Part shown: piece by piece, positions 39,836 through 47,964 of the stretch | Numbering within the stretch: position 1 is the first letter of the stretch | How the letters are laid out: every line of letters begins with the position of its first letter | Source: WLJO01 sp945889085 | GTDB lineage: Bacteria > Actinomycetota > Acidimicrobiia > Acidimicrobiales > Ilumatobacteraceae | Direction of reading: 5' to 3' | Assembly: GCA_945889085.1 (NCBI GenBank) | Contig: CAMDBM010000022.1 | Span: forward strand, 1 to 51,331 | Length of the DNA: 51,331 bases | Translations under genes and position numbers: made by a program | Notes under the pieces: model-generated | What the model saw: only the letters and a program-made list of their open reading frames with translations | Database searches by the model: none | Told to the model about the DNA's origin: nothing

Positions 39836-42325
39836 ATGAGTGACAACAACGACACGCCCGACATTTCCGACGACGACGACGAGGTCTTTGCGCCGATCGA
39901 GATCCCCGTGGGTGGCATCTCGCCCATCGAGATCAACGAGGAGATGGAACGCTCCTTCCTCGACTACGCAATGTCCGTCATCATGTCTCGCGCTCTGCCG
40001 GACGTACGCGACGGGCTCAAGCCGGTGCACCGCCGGATCATCTGGGACATGGAGGAGCAGGGCTTCCGCCCGAACCGCAGTTTCGTGAAGTCGGCGCGTG
40101 TCACCGGGGACACCATGGCGAAGTACCACCCCCACGGTGAGGGCGCGATCTACGACGCGCTCGTGCGCATGGCACAGCCCTTCTCGTTGCGTCATCCACT
40201 CATCGACTTCCACGGCAACTACGGCAGCCCCGACTTCGGCCCCGCTGCATCGCGCTATACGGAGTGCAAACTGCACCCTCTCACCATGCGGTTGCTCGCC
40301 GACATTGACGAGAACACGGTCGACTTCGTCTCCAACTATTCGGGTGAGTTCGAGGAACCCAAGGTGCTGCCGTCCCGGTTCCCCAACCTGCTTGTTAATG
40401 GCAGCCAGGGCATCGCGGTGGGTATGGCCACCAACATCCCGCCCCACAATCTCGGCGAGGTGATCGACGCAACGGTGCACCTCATCGACCATCCCGAGGC
40501 CACGTCCGAGGACCTTATGCAGTTCGTGAAGGGACCGGACTTCCCGTCCGGCGGTTTCATCATGGGCCGGGCCGGGATCATGGACGCGTACCGAACCGGC
40601 AGGGGCAGCATCAAGATGCGCGCCAAGGCCACCATCGAGGAGGGCAAGCGCGGCGGCTTCCAGATCATCGTCTCCGAGATGCCGTACCAGGTGAGCGGCT
40701 CGGCCGTGCTGGCACGTATTCAGGAACTGGTGGACGCCGGCGACCTGGACGGGATCGCCGACGCGAACGACTCGTCGGCTGGCGGAAAGACCAAGCTGGT
40801 CGTGACGCTCAAGCGCGACGCCAACGCGAACGTCGTGCTGAACAACCTGTACAAGCTCACGCAGTTACAGACGAGTTTCGGGGTCAACATGGTGGCCCTC
40901 GTGGATGGGGTGCCGCGCACGCTCAACCTCGTGCAGGTGCTGCACGGATACGTGGACCACCAGGTTGAGGTCATCCAGCGCCGCACGAAGTTCCGCCTCG
41001 AGAAGGCACAGAACGAGCTGCATATTCAAGAGGGCCTAATGAAGGCCCTCAACGTGATCGACGAGGTCATTGCTGCCATCCGCGCGTCGGAGGATCGGGC
41101 CGATGCTCGCGTGCATCTGCAGGCCGCCCCGTTCGAGTTCAGCGAGACCCAGGCCGAGCACATCCTCGACATGACCCTCGGGCGTCTCACGCGTCTCGCA
41201 CGGATGGACATCGAGCAGCGCATCGAGGGCCTCCGCACAGACATCGCGTCCTACGAGGCAATCCTCGCCGACGACGTTGTACTGCGCGGCGTCATCAAGG
41301 ATGACCTTCGCGCGATCAAGGGAGAGTTCGCCACGGCCCGCCGTTGCGAGATCCTGCTCGACGGTGGCGATATGGACCTCGCCGACCTCGTGGACGACAA
41401 GGAACTGGTCGTCGTCATGACCAACGCCGGGTACGCGAAAACCGTCGATGCCGGCGCGTTCCGCACACAGGCACGCGGTGGGCGCGGGGTGAGCGGGGCC
41501 AAGCTGAAGACCGAGGACCTCGTGAGCCACGTGATCTTCACGACGGCACTCTCGTATCTGCTGATGTTCTCCAACCGCGGCAAGGTCTATCGGCTGCGCG
41601 CAATGGACATTCCCGAGCGCGAGCGCACGGCGAAGGGCACGCCCATCGTCAACCTGCTGCCGCTTCAGGCGAACGAGCGCATCGAGGCGATCATCGATAC
41701 CCGCGGGTTCCCCGGCGAGAGCTTCCTGTTCTTCGCCACCAAGAACGGCCAGGTGAAGAAGACGGCCTTCAACGAGTATGACTCCTCCCGCCGGGATGGT
41801 CTGATTGCCCTCAACCTCAGGGACAACGACGAGCTCGTGAAGGTGATTGTCACCGACGGCTCGAACGACATCTTCATGGTGGCGCGCAGCGGTATCACGA
41901 TCCGTTTCAACGAGGGGGAAGTGCGCGCCATGGGCCGGGCGGCGGCGGGTGTGCGAGGCATGAGGCTGAAGGCCGGCGACGAAGTGGTGTCGTGCGACCT
42001 CGCCAAGGACGACTCGGCAATCCTGCTCGTGACCGACGGTGGCTACGGCAAGCGCACACAGCTCGACCGATTCAACCGGCAGGGCCGCGGCGGTCAGGGT
42101 GTGATGGGGATCCGTCTCACCGGCAAGAAGGGCAAGGTGGTGGCCGCCTTCATGGTGACCATCGACGACGAGATCGTTGCCGTTTCCTCGACCGGTATCA
42201 CCATTCGGATGGAAGTGCGCGAGATCTCCTCACAGGGGCGCGATGCCACCGGAGTACGCGTGATGAATCTCGACTCGGGCCAGACCGTGGCCTCCGTGGC
42301 TCCGATCATTGCTGCCGACGAGTGA
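39836..42325 (+). CDS. gyrA: DNA gyrase subunit A
   Basis: The 829-residue breakage-reunion subunit begins with an acidic leader (about 1-20), then the winged-helix core. Catalytic Tyr141 lies in ASRYTE, and the C-terminal beta-pinwheel has a GyrA box-like QGRGGQGVMG. In the quinolone region the sequence is HPHGEGAIYD: Gly103 aligns with E. coli Ser83, Glu102 with Asp82, and Asp107 with Asp87. Length is normal, and no intein is present. It follows gyrB by 18 bases, and its stop overlaps the GTG of the next gene. Confidence 0.97.
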   Translation: MSDNNDTPDISDDDDEVFAPIEIPVGGISPIEINEEMERSFLDYAMSVIMSRALPDVRDGLKPVHRRIIWDMEEQGFRPNRSFVKSARVTGDTMAKYHPHGEGAIYDALVRMAQPFSLRHPLIDFHGNYGSPDFGPAASRYTECKLHPLTMRLLADIDENTVDFVSNYSGEFEEPKVLPSRFPNLLVNGSQGIAVGMATNIPPHNLGEVIDATVHLIDHPEATSEDLMQFVKGPDFPSGGFIMGRAGIMDAYRTGRGSIKMRAKATIEEGKRGGFQIIVSEMPYQVSGSAVLARIQELVDAGDLDGIADANDSSAGGKTKLVVTLKRDANANVVLNNLYKLTQLQTSFGVNMVALVDGVPRTLNLVQVLHGYVDHQVEVIQRRTKFRLEKAQNELHIQEGLMKALNVIDEVIAAIRASEDRADARVHLQAAPFEFSETQAEHILDMTLGRLTRLARMDIEQRIEGLRTDIASYEAILADDVVLRGVIKDDLRAIKGEFATARRCEILLDGGDMDLADLVDDKELVVVMTNAGYAKTVDAGAFRTQARGGRGVSGAKLKTEDLVSHVIFTTALSYLLMFSNRGKVYRLRAMDIPERERTAKGTPIVNLLPLQANERIEAIIDTRGFPGESFLFFATKNGQVKKTAFNEYDSSRRDGLIALNLRDNDELVKVIVTDGSNDIFMVARSGITIRFNEGEVRAMGRAAAGVRGMRLKAGDEVVSCDLAKDDSAILLVTDGGYGKRTQLDRFNRQGRGGQGVMGIRLTGKKGKVVAAFMVTIDDEIVAVSSTGITIRMEVREISSQGRDATGVRVMNLDSGQTVASVAPIIAADE

Positions 42326-42657
42326 TCAGTAGTGCTGCCCCCGGAGGGCAGCGCCAGGGCGGAGTCGCGGCAGACCGTGGCACCATCTCGCTGATCGTCA
42401 TCGGCGTTGTCGCCGTAGTTGTTGTGCTCCTGCTGGCTATCGGCCGCTTCGGCCGCGACCTCGACGACAGTGCACGAGCGCAGACCGCCGCCGACGCGGC
42501 AGCGCTCGCAGGGGTACAGGGCGGTAGACAGTTGGCGGCGGAGGTGGCTGAGGCAAATGGCGCGGTACTCGTGTCGTTCGCCGCAGACAGCGATTCGGTG
42601 CGGGTAACCACCGCCGTATCGGGTGCGGTTGCATCTGCACGCGCCACCGGTTCGTGA
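42322..42657 (+). CDS. TadG-N-like small membrane protein coupled to gyrA
   Basis: The 111-residue protein starts at a GTG overlapping the gyrA stop (GTGA). After a Gly/Gln-rich start, DRGTISLIVIGVVAVVVVLLL begins a membrane helix (about 27-47), then DLDDSARAQTAADAAALAG. This is the pattern of the Flp-pilus TadG-like / TadE-associated N-terminal domain. No other pilus gene is nearby. It is probably a small exported protein; its role is unknown. Confidence 0.7.
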   Translation: MISSAAPGGQRQGGVAADRGTISLIVIGVVAVVVVLLLAIGRFGRDLDDSARAQTAADAAALAGVQGGRQLAAEVAEANGAVLVSFAADSDSVRVTTAVSGAVASARATGS

Positions 42658-42706
42658 GGGGTGAGGGGTGCGTGTACCCGGTGTTCGTTACGCTGCCGTT
42701 GTGTCC

Positions 42707-43480
42707 ATGAGCGACCCTCCGGTCGACCCTCGCACCGAGTCAGACTCGGGCTCCGGTGCGCAGCGCCCGCGTTCGCGTTCGTTCATGCGACCGTCGGAAC
42801 CTTCCGACGACTCGCTCGGAATGCCGACGGTGCAGGTACCTGTGGGCCGCGCCTCGGCGATCGCACCGCAGTGGAGTGTTCCCCCGACCCAACAGTCGCC
42901 GGCATCCGAGCCGCCCGCGGAATACCTACCGTCGGATACCTACCCGTCTGATCCGGCGTTCGACCCGAGCACGTTCCTATACCCCGATCCGGCGGAGGTA
43001 TTCGTTCCCCGCGGTCGGCCCCGGGTGCGCAAGGTAAGTCGCGTGGTGCGAGCCGTCGACGCGTGGTCCGTGTTCAAGGTGTCAATTATCTTCTACCTCG
43101 CCATGTACGCGGTCTGTCTGATCGCGGGTGTGCTGTTGTGGAATGTTGCCTACAGCACCGGCACGGTCGACAACATCTCCAGCTTCTTCGAGTCCTTCGG
43201 CTGGAAGTCATTCGAGTTCAAGGGCGGCGAGATCTTCCACAACGCGTGGATCATCGGGCTGTTCCTCGTCGTCGGCCTGACCGGCCTCAACGTCGTGATG
43301 GCGACGCTGTTCAATCTGATTACCGACCTTGTCGGCGGGCTGAGGTTTACGGTGCTCGAAGAAGAGGTGGTGGTCCGTCGCACCGACCCGAGCGGGACAG
43401 ACCTGGCCCCGGCTACAAGCCCGGTCCTCGCCGGCCGCCCAACCCTCGATCGCTGGCGACGTCGGCCACGGGGTCGCTGA
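42707..43480 (+). CDS. DUF3566-family membrane protein (Rv0007-like)
   Basis: The 257-residue protein has a long Pro/Ser/Asp-rich cytoplasmic N-terminus (about 1-110) and the conserved VRKVSRVVRAVDAWSVFKVS block. Two membrane helices follow: IIFYLAMYAVCLIAGVLLWN and AWIIGLFLVVGLTGLNVVMA, with a loop (NISSFFESFGWKSFEFKG) between. This is the DUF3566 pattern found downstream of gyrA in actinobacteria. Function is unknown. The ATG at 42707 is preferred; GTG 42668 would add 13 residues. No strong ribosome-binding site supports either. Confidence 0.85.
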   Translation: MSDPPVDPRTESDSGSGAQRPRSRSFMRPSEPSDDSLGMPTVQVPVGRASAIAPQWSVPPTQQSPASEPPAEYLPSDTYPSDPAFDPSTFLYPDPAEVFVPRGRPRVRKVSRVVRAVDAWSVFKVSIIFYLAMYAVCLIAGVLLWNVAYSTGTVDNISSFFESFGWKSFEFKGGEIFHNAWIIGLFLVVGLTGLNVVMATLFNLITDLVGGLRFTVLEEEVVVRRTDPSGTDLAPATSPVLAGRPTLDRWRRRPRGR

Positions 43481-43517
43481 CCCACGTTCATGCAGGCCTT
43501 CGTCGACCTCCGGCCGG

Positions 43518-43547
43518 TTGAGGGTCTGCCCCTCCCGTCGGTATGCT
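43518..43547 (+). promoter_or_regulatory. Promoter of tRNA-Ile
   Basis: TTGAGG (43518-43523) and TATGCT (43542-43547) are separated by 18 bases, a reasonable housekeeping sigma promoter. The tRNA begins 16 bases after the -10 element. Confidence 0.5.
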
Positions 43548-43562
43548 CATTGGACCCTGCTG

Positions 43563-43639
43563 GGGGCTATAGCTCAGTCGGTTAGAGCGCATCCCTGATA
43601 AGGATGAGGTCACAAGTTCGATTCTTGTTAGCCCCACCA
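43563..43639 (+). tRNA. tRNA-Ile (GAT anticodon)
   Basis: A full cloverleaf can be drawn. The acceptor stem is GGGGCTA paired with TAGCCCC, the D-arm GCTC...GAGC, the anticodon stem CATCC/GGATG with loop CTGATAA (anticodon GAT at 43597-43599), and the T-arm ACAAG-TTCGATT-CTTGT. CCA is encoded (43637-43639). tRNA-Ile lies at this place after gyrA and DUF3566 in mycobacteria too. Confidence 0.97.
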
Positions 43640-43743
43640 ACAGCCGGTCCCCGCCTGACGCGCTGTGCATGCGCCGCGTCGCCTGAGCCCCGTCCTGTGC
43701 GTATCGCCGTGCGTGAAGGACCGTGGCGGTTAGCGTCACGTTC

Positions 43744-43878
43744 ATGAAGTTGTTGCGCCGAGCACTCATGGCCCTGTCAATGGCCGGGATGATTGCCGGA
43801 GCCCTGCGTATCCGGGGCAAGGGTGGTGTGCCCCCGCAGAATGGCGGGTGGCGCGAATTGCCCCTCGACGAGTCGTGA
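43744..43878 (+). CDS. 44-residue small protein, coupled to downstream dehydrogenase-like gene
   Basis: The open frame MKLLRRALMALSMAGMIAGA begins with a basic start and hydrophobic stretch and ends GGWRELPLDES. The stop overlaps the GTG of the next gene (GTGA), the same coupling used elsewhere in this window. The first 22 residues could be a membrane anchor. No family is recognised. The coupling and composition support it, but there is no strong ribosome-binding site. Confidence 0.55.
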   Translation: MKLLRRALMALSMAGMIAGALRIRGKGGVPPQNGGWRELPLDES

Positions 43879-44897
43879 ACTCTGCAGCAGAGACCGGCAG
43901 GCTCGTCCGTGTTGTCGGAGCCGGGGCGGTAGGAGCCAGGCTCGCCCGGGCGATCCTCGCCGCCGAGATCTCGGTGGATCTCGAGATTGACGACGTGAAG
44001 CCCGATGTCACGCGTGCGCTCATCACGGGGCTCGGCGACCGTGCCCGAGCGGTAGGCGAACTCGGTGTCGGGCAACCGGACCCGGCTGTCGTCGTGCTCG
44101 CCCGGCCGAAGTCGCACATCGAGACGGCCAGCAAGGCGCTGACGGCGGGGATCAGCGTGGTGTCCGTCTGCGACGACGTCGACGATGTGCGTTCGTTGAT
44201 GAGCCTCGATCGGCTGGCCCGCCGGAACAACGCAACGATCGTCGTCGGTGCCGCAATGAGCCCGGGTCTGTCGGGTCTCGTCGCCCGACACCTTGCATCC
44301 CGTCTGGAGCGCCTTGACGAGATTCACGTGGCAATACACGGAACCGGTGGACCGGAGTGCGCAATCCAGCACCACCGTGCGCTGGGCGGCACGGCCCTCG
44401 GCTGGACCGACCGGGCGTGGATGGAGCGGCCTGCCGGGAGCGGACGCGAGCTTGCGTGGTTCCCCGAGCCGATCGGCGCCAAGGACTGCTACCGGGCCGA
44501 GATGGTGGACCCCCTCGTGCTCCCTAGGGCGTTCCCCGAGGTGGAGCGGGTGAGCGCGCGGATGTCGGCCACCCGCCGCGACCGACTCACCGCACGACTG
44601 CCCATGCTCACGCCACCGCATCCCGAAGGTGGCTTGGGCGGTCTGCGTGTCGAGGTACGCGGCCACCGCAACGGCGAGCGCATTGCCCTCGTGGCGGGGC
44701 TCGCCGAGCGAACCGCGGTGGTAACGGCTCACGTCGCGGCGGTCTTTGCGCTGGCGCTCGTGCACAACGAACTCCCTCCGGGGCTCGTGCTTCCCGGCGA
44801 TGCAGCGCTGGACACCGAGCGCCTGCTCGACCGGCTCTCGGCAGCGGGGCTCGTCCTGCACGAGTTCGTGGGCACGGAGTCGCGCAGCAGCTGGTGA
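43875..44897 (+). CDS. Saccharopine-dehydrogenase-like NAD(P)-binding protein
   Basis: The 340-residue protein starts with a Rossmann fold (VRVVGAGAVGARLARAILAA at about 11-30) and contains GAAMSPGLSGLVARHLASRL at about 125-145. There follows a central domain typical of saccharopine-dehydrogenase-like oxidoreductases (HVAIHGTGGPECAIQHHRAL). The substrate is unknown. The start at GTG 43875 overlaps the small upstream ORF. It converges on the DUF35 gene after 69 bases. Confidence 0.7.
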   Translation: MNSAAETGRLVRVVGAGAVGARLARAILAAEISVDLEIDDVKPDVTRALITGLGDRARAVGELGVGQPDPAVVVLARPKSHIETASKALTAGISVVSVCDDVDDVRSLMSLDRLARRNNATIVVGAAMSPGLSGLVARHLASRLERLDEIHVAIHGTGGPECAIQHHRALGGTALGWTDRAWMERPAGSGRELAWFPEPIGAKDCYRAEMVDPLVLPRAFPEVERVSARMSATRRDRLTARLPMLTPPHPEGGLGGLRVEVRGHRNGERIALVAGLAERTAVVTAHVAAVFALALVHNELPPGLVLPGDAALDTERLLDRLSAAGLVLHEFVGTESRSSW

Positions 44898-44966
44898 CCG
44901 GCAGGAAGCAGGTGACGCCGAAGGTGAGTGGTCCCCGATCGGGTCTCGTCGACGCTGAACCCGAGA

Positions 44967-45419
44967 TCAGTCGGTCACTGCCCACTGCAGCAGGGTGTGC
45001 GCGGGATCGTCCTCTGGATGGTGCTCGAACACGCCGTGCAGGCGAGCTCCGATGACGAGCGACTGCATCGGGTCACCGATGAGGTTCCCAACGACGCGCA
45101 CGTTGTCGGCATGGGGAAGTTCGACGAGCACGATGATGTACGGACCCTGCTCAGCGAGCGCCGGGTGCACCGGGTGCCACACGCGTTGATGGCTGTAGAT
45201 GATGCCGTCAGGCTTTGTCTCCTCGTAGCGCAGATCAAACGAGTGGCAGCGGTGGCACACGAACTCGGCACCCCACTGCCAACCGTTGCATCCATTGCAG
45301 CGCTGGAGCAGCAGGCGCTCCGACCTCAGGCCCTCCCAGAACGGCGCATCGAGTCCATCGGAGTCGGGCACCGGCTTGGGCAATCCGGACCGAAGGTATG
45401 GCGTCATGGCGTTGCTCAC
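44967..45419 (-). CDS. DUF35 / OB-fold nucleic-acid- or acyl-CoA-associated protein (thiolase partner)
   Basis: The 150-residue protein has a rubredoxin-like zinc ribbon (CNGCNGWQWG...CHRCHS at about 40-65) followed by an OB-fold segment (IIYSHQRVWHPVHPAL, then PYIIVLVELPHADNVRVVG). DUF35 proteins form complexes with thiolase-fold enzymes, for instance with Ltp2-type steroid side-chain aldolases. It starts at GTG 45419, overlapping the thiolase stop (GTGA), so a stable complex with the upstream product is likely. Confidence 0.85.
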   Translation of the reverse strand: MSNAMTPYLRSGLPKPVPDSDGLDAPFWEGLRSERLLLQRCNGCNGWQWGAEFVCHRCHSFDLRYEETKPDGIIYSHQRVWHPVHPALAEQGPYIIVLVELPHADNVRVVGNLIGDPMQSLVIGARLHGVFEHHPEDDPAHTLLQWAVTD

Positions 45420-46600
45420 AGCGTTGCCTCGCTTCCGAAGATGCACGAACTCACGGGGGTCACCATCGGGCCGGAGCCCACCATGGCCACATTCGCGCCG
45501 GGGATCTGACACGTGGACTCGCCCCAGATCTGGCGCACTGCTTCGATGTTCAGCCCGAGGCCGTGCATGTAGCACTCGGCAAGGTTGCCACCGCTTGTAT
45601 TGAGTGGCAGTTTGCCCGAGGGTGCCAACAGGTTCTCGATGGTAAAGAACTCATTGCATTCCTCGGGCGCACAGAAACCGTGCTCCACGATGCTCATGAG
45701 CACGCCACCGGTGAAGTTCTCATAGCTCTGCAACACATCAACATCGCTCGGCTTCATTCCCGCCATCGCGTACAGCCGGGGCGCCACGGTGGTGAAACCC
45801 GACGACGCGTACTCGGGTGTGTTGTGCACCGGCGCGCCGGCGCGGTGCTGCGACCCCGACACCGCAGCCATGACGTAGCACGGCTTGTGCGGGAAATCCT
45901 TCGCCCGTTCGGCCGACACGAGGATCATTGCGGCCGCGCCGTCGTTCTCCTGACAGCAGTCGAACAGGTGGAACGGTTCGGTGATCCAGCGCGACGAGTC
46001 GTACTTGGCCTCGTCGAGCGGCCGGTCGTACATCACGGCGCGCGGGTTGTGCTGTGCGTGCGCGTACGACGCCAGCGAGATCGCGCGCAACGCCTCCTGG
46101 TGCACGTCGTAGTCGTGCATGAAGCGGGTGACCTTCATGGCGAACATCTGCGCGGCCGACATCAGCCCGTAGGGGACGGTGTGCGCGGGGTGACCAGAAA
46201 CCGTTCGGATGCGCGGTCCCTGACCGAAGCGACCGAACTGACCCTGGGCGAGGGCACGGAACACCACGACGCACTCGGCCTGGCCGGTTGCGATGGCGGC
46301 GGCGCCATTCGCCAACGCTCCGGAGCCTCCTCCCCCTCCGCCGCCCCACTGCATGCTGGCGAAGCTCAACTGTTTGCAGCCGAGCGCTGCGGATAACCGC
46401 GACGCCTCGCTGCGATCGTTGCTGTACGACGAGAACCCATCGATGTCACGCGGATCGATGCCAGCATCTGCGCACGCCTTCAGCACCGCCTCGATCGCGA
46501 GCTTGAACTCGGGATCGGGTGACTTGCCCCATTTGTAGTACTCGGTCTCTGCCACGCCGACGACCGCGGTCCTGCCTCGCAAGGTGCGTTCCGGGCTCAC
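45416..46600 (-). CDS. Thiolase-fold (SCP-x/Ltp2-like) protein
   Basis: The 394-residue protein has the thiolase layout: GRTAVVGVAETEY at the start, and a Gly-rich loop QWGGGGGGGSGALANGAAAI where canonical thiolases have the nucleophile cysteine. LPLNTSGGNLAECYMHGLG and QIPGANVAMVGSGPM lie near the C-terminus. Loss of that cysteine and a DUF35 partner are known for Ltp2-like retro-aldolases acting on acyl-CoA side chains. The substrate is unknown. It starts at GTG 46600, overlapping the amidohydrolase stop. A beta-ketothiolase activity is unlikely from the missing nucleophile. Confidence 0.8.
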   Translation of the reverse strand: MSPERTLRGRTAVVGVAETEYYKWGKSPDPEFKLAIEAVLKACADAGIDPRDIDGFSSYSNDRSEASRLSAALGCKQLSFASMQWGGGGGGGSGALANGAAAIATGQAECVVVFRALAQGQFGRFGQGPRIRTVSGHPAHTVPYGLMSAAQMFAMKVTRFMHDYDVHQEALRAISLASYAHAQHNPRAVMYDRPLDEAKYDSSRWITEPFHLFDCCQENDGAAAMILVSAERAKDFPHKPCYVMAAVSGSQHRAGAPVHNTPEYASSGFTTVAPRLYAMAGMKPSDVDVLQSYENFTGGVLMSIVEHGFCAPEECNEFFTIENLLAPSGKLPLNTSGGNLAECYMHGLGLNIEAVRQIWGESTCQIPGANVAMVGSGPMVTPVSSCIFGSEATL

Positions 46601-47850
46601 GAACGCGCCGATTTCGCGGCCTTGGCCGCGTCCGCGTGCCCGAGGTAGCGCTCGGGGATCGGGAACCGAAAGATGCGCGCGCTGTTCAGCCCGAGGATGC
46701 GGGAGCGCTCGTCATCGGTGAGGTTCCTCATCGTGCGTTCGATGGTCTGCGCCGAGTGCGGCCATGTGCCCTCGTGGTGCGGGAAGTCGTTGGCCCACAG
46801 GAAGTTGTCGACGAGGCCATGCTCGCGGGCGAGGTCGAGACCTGCCGGATCATCCTGAAAAGTCGCGAAGCCCTGACGCTTGAAGTACTCGCTCGGCAGC
46901 ATGTCCAGTTTCGGGCGCACCCACATGTGGTGCTTCTTGTACGCCTCGTCCATCGCCTGCAGGGCCCAAGGCACCCAGCCGATGCCTGCCTCGATGGAGC
47001 CGAACCGCAGTGTCGGAAACGTCTCGGCCACACCCGATGCGCAGATGTTGACGATCGGTTCCATCGTGGGGGCCAGCGAGTGCACCGCGTAGTTGATGAT
47101 GGCGCCACCGCGGCTACGGGCTGTGCGCGGGTCCCGCCCGGTGGAGACGTGGAACGTGACGGGCAGGTCCACATCGCAGACGGCCGCCCACAACCGGTCG
47201 TATTCCTTCAGGTTGTAGTTCGGGTCCTCGTGGTCGGGCGGCCCGAACAGCGGCTTGCACGGCAGTGACAGCCCACGGAAGCCGAGCCCGGCGCAGCGCT
47301 GCAGCTCGGCGATCGAGGCGTCGATGTCAGCCGGCGCGATACAGGCCAGTGGGGCGAGGCGGTCGTTGAATGCGGAGAACGTTTCCCACGCCCAGTCGTT
47401 GTAGGCCCGGCACATCACACCCGAGAACTCGGGGTCCCTCGTTGCCCACATGGTGAGCCCCTTGTTCGGGAACAGGACCTCAGCGTCCACACCATCGGCC
47501 GCGAGGTCGGCCACACGGTCTTCGGGTGTCCTGCCCGAAGCGTTGCGCAACTTGTCCTCCCCCTCCAGCACGGTCGTCATCATTGAGAGTGGTTGGCGGA
47601 AGCCCTCCGTCTTCTGCGCCTGGCTGCCTCCCGGCAACAGGATCACGCCGGGCAGGCGGTCGTGGTAGCGCTTGTCGATCCGCTCGTGCCACAGGTTGGA
47701 CGGCTCCTGCACATGACCGTCGGCAGAGGCCATGAAGTACTTGTCGGCGGCATCGGGGTGAGGCGTGCGTTCCCATCCCTCACTGCCCGGTGTCTCGAGG
47801 CGCCACTCGTTGTTGGCATCCGGCGGCGGAATGACGGCTCGCAGCGTCAT
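46597..47850 (-). CDS. Amidohydrolase-2 family (ACMSD-like) metal-dependent hydrolase
   Basis: The 417-residue TIM-barrel protein has an N-terminal ASADGHVQEP metal site (HxH here reduced to DGH, as in several ACMSD-type members). LPVTFHVSTG lies near 230 and the C-terminal FLWANDFPHHEGTWPHS carries the Asp metal ligand. The family includes decarboxylases and hydrolases of aromatic or acyl compounds. It is first in a three-gene unit with the thiolase and DUF35 genes, all joined by GTGA overlaps. A role in breaking down a CoA-linked lipid or aromatic compound is inferred. Confidence 0.8.
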   Translation of the reverse strand: MTLRAVIPPPDANNEWRLETPGSEGWERTPHPDAADKYFMASADGHVQEPSNLWHERIDKRYHDRLPGVILLPGGSQAQKTEGFRQPLSMMTTVLEGEDKLRNASGRTPEDRVADLAADGVDAEVLFPNKGLTMWATRDPEFSGVMCRAYNDWAWETFSAFNDRLAPLACIAPADIDASIAELQRCAGLGFRGLSLPCKPLFGPPDHEDPNYNLKEYDRLWAAVCDVDLPVTFHVSTGRDPRTARSRGGAIINYAVHSLAPTMEPIVNICASGVAETFPTLRFGSIEAGIGWVPWALQAMDEAYKKHHMWVRPKLDMLPSEYFKRQGFATFQDDPAGLDLAREHGLVDNFLWANDFPHHEGTWPHSAQTIERTMRNLTDDERSRILGLNSARIFRFPIPERYLGHADAAKAAKSARS

Positions 47851-47964
47851 GGTGTACGACCTCTCCCGGCTCTTCCATAAAGCCTGATCGAATCATGTCA
47901 TTGTCGCCGATGCACAACAAGCGGACGAGGCGGGCTACGAAGACGTAGAGGCCATCCAGCAGCG

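Noticed and set aside
37877..40492. An 871-codon minus-strand open frame over gyrB and gyrA
   Set aside because: It lies wholly antisense to two conserved genes, spans their junction and has no recognisable domain. Long antisense frames are common at this GC content.
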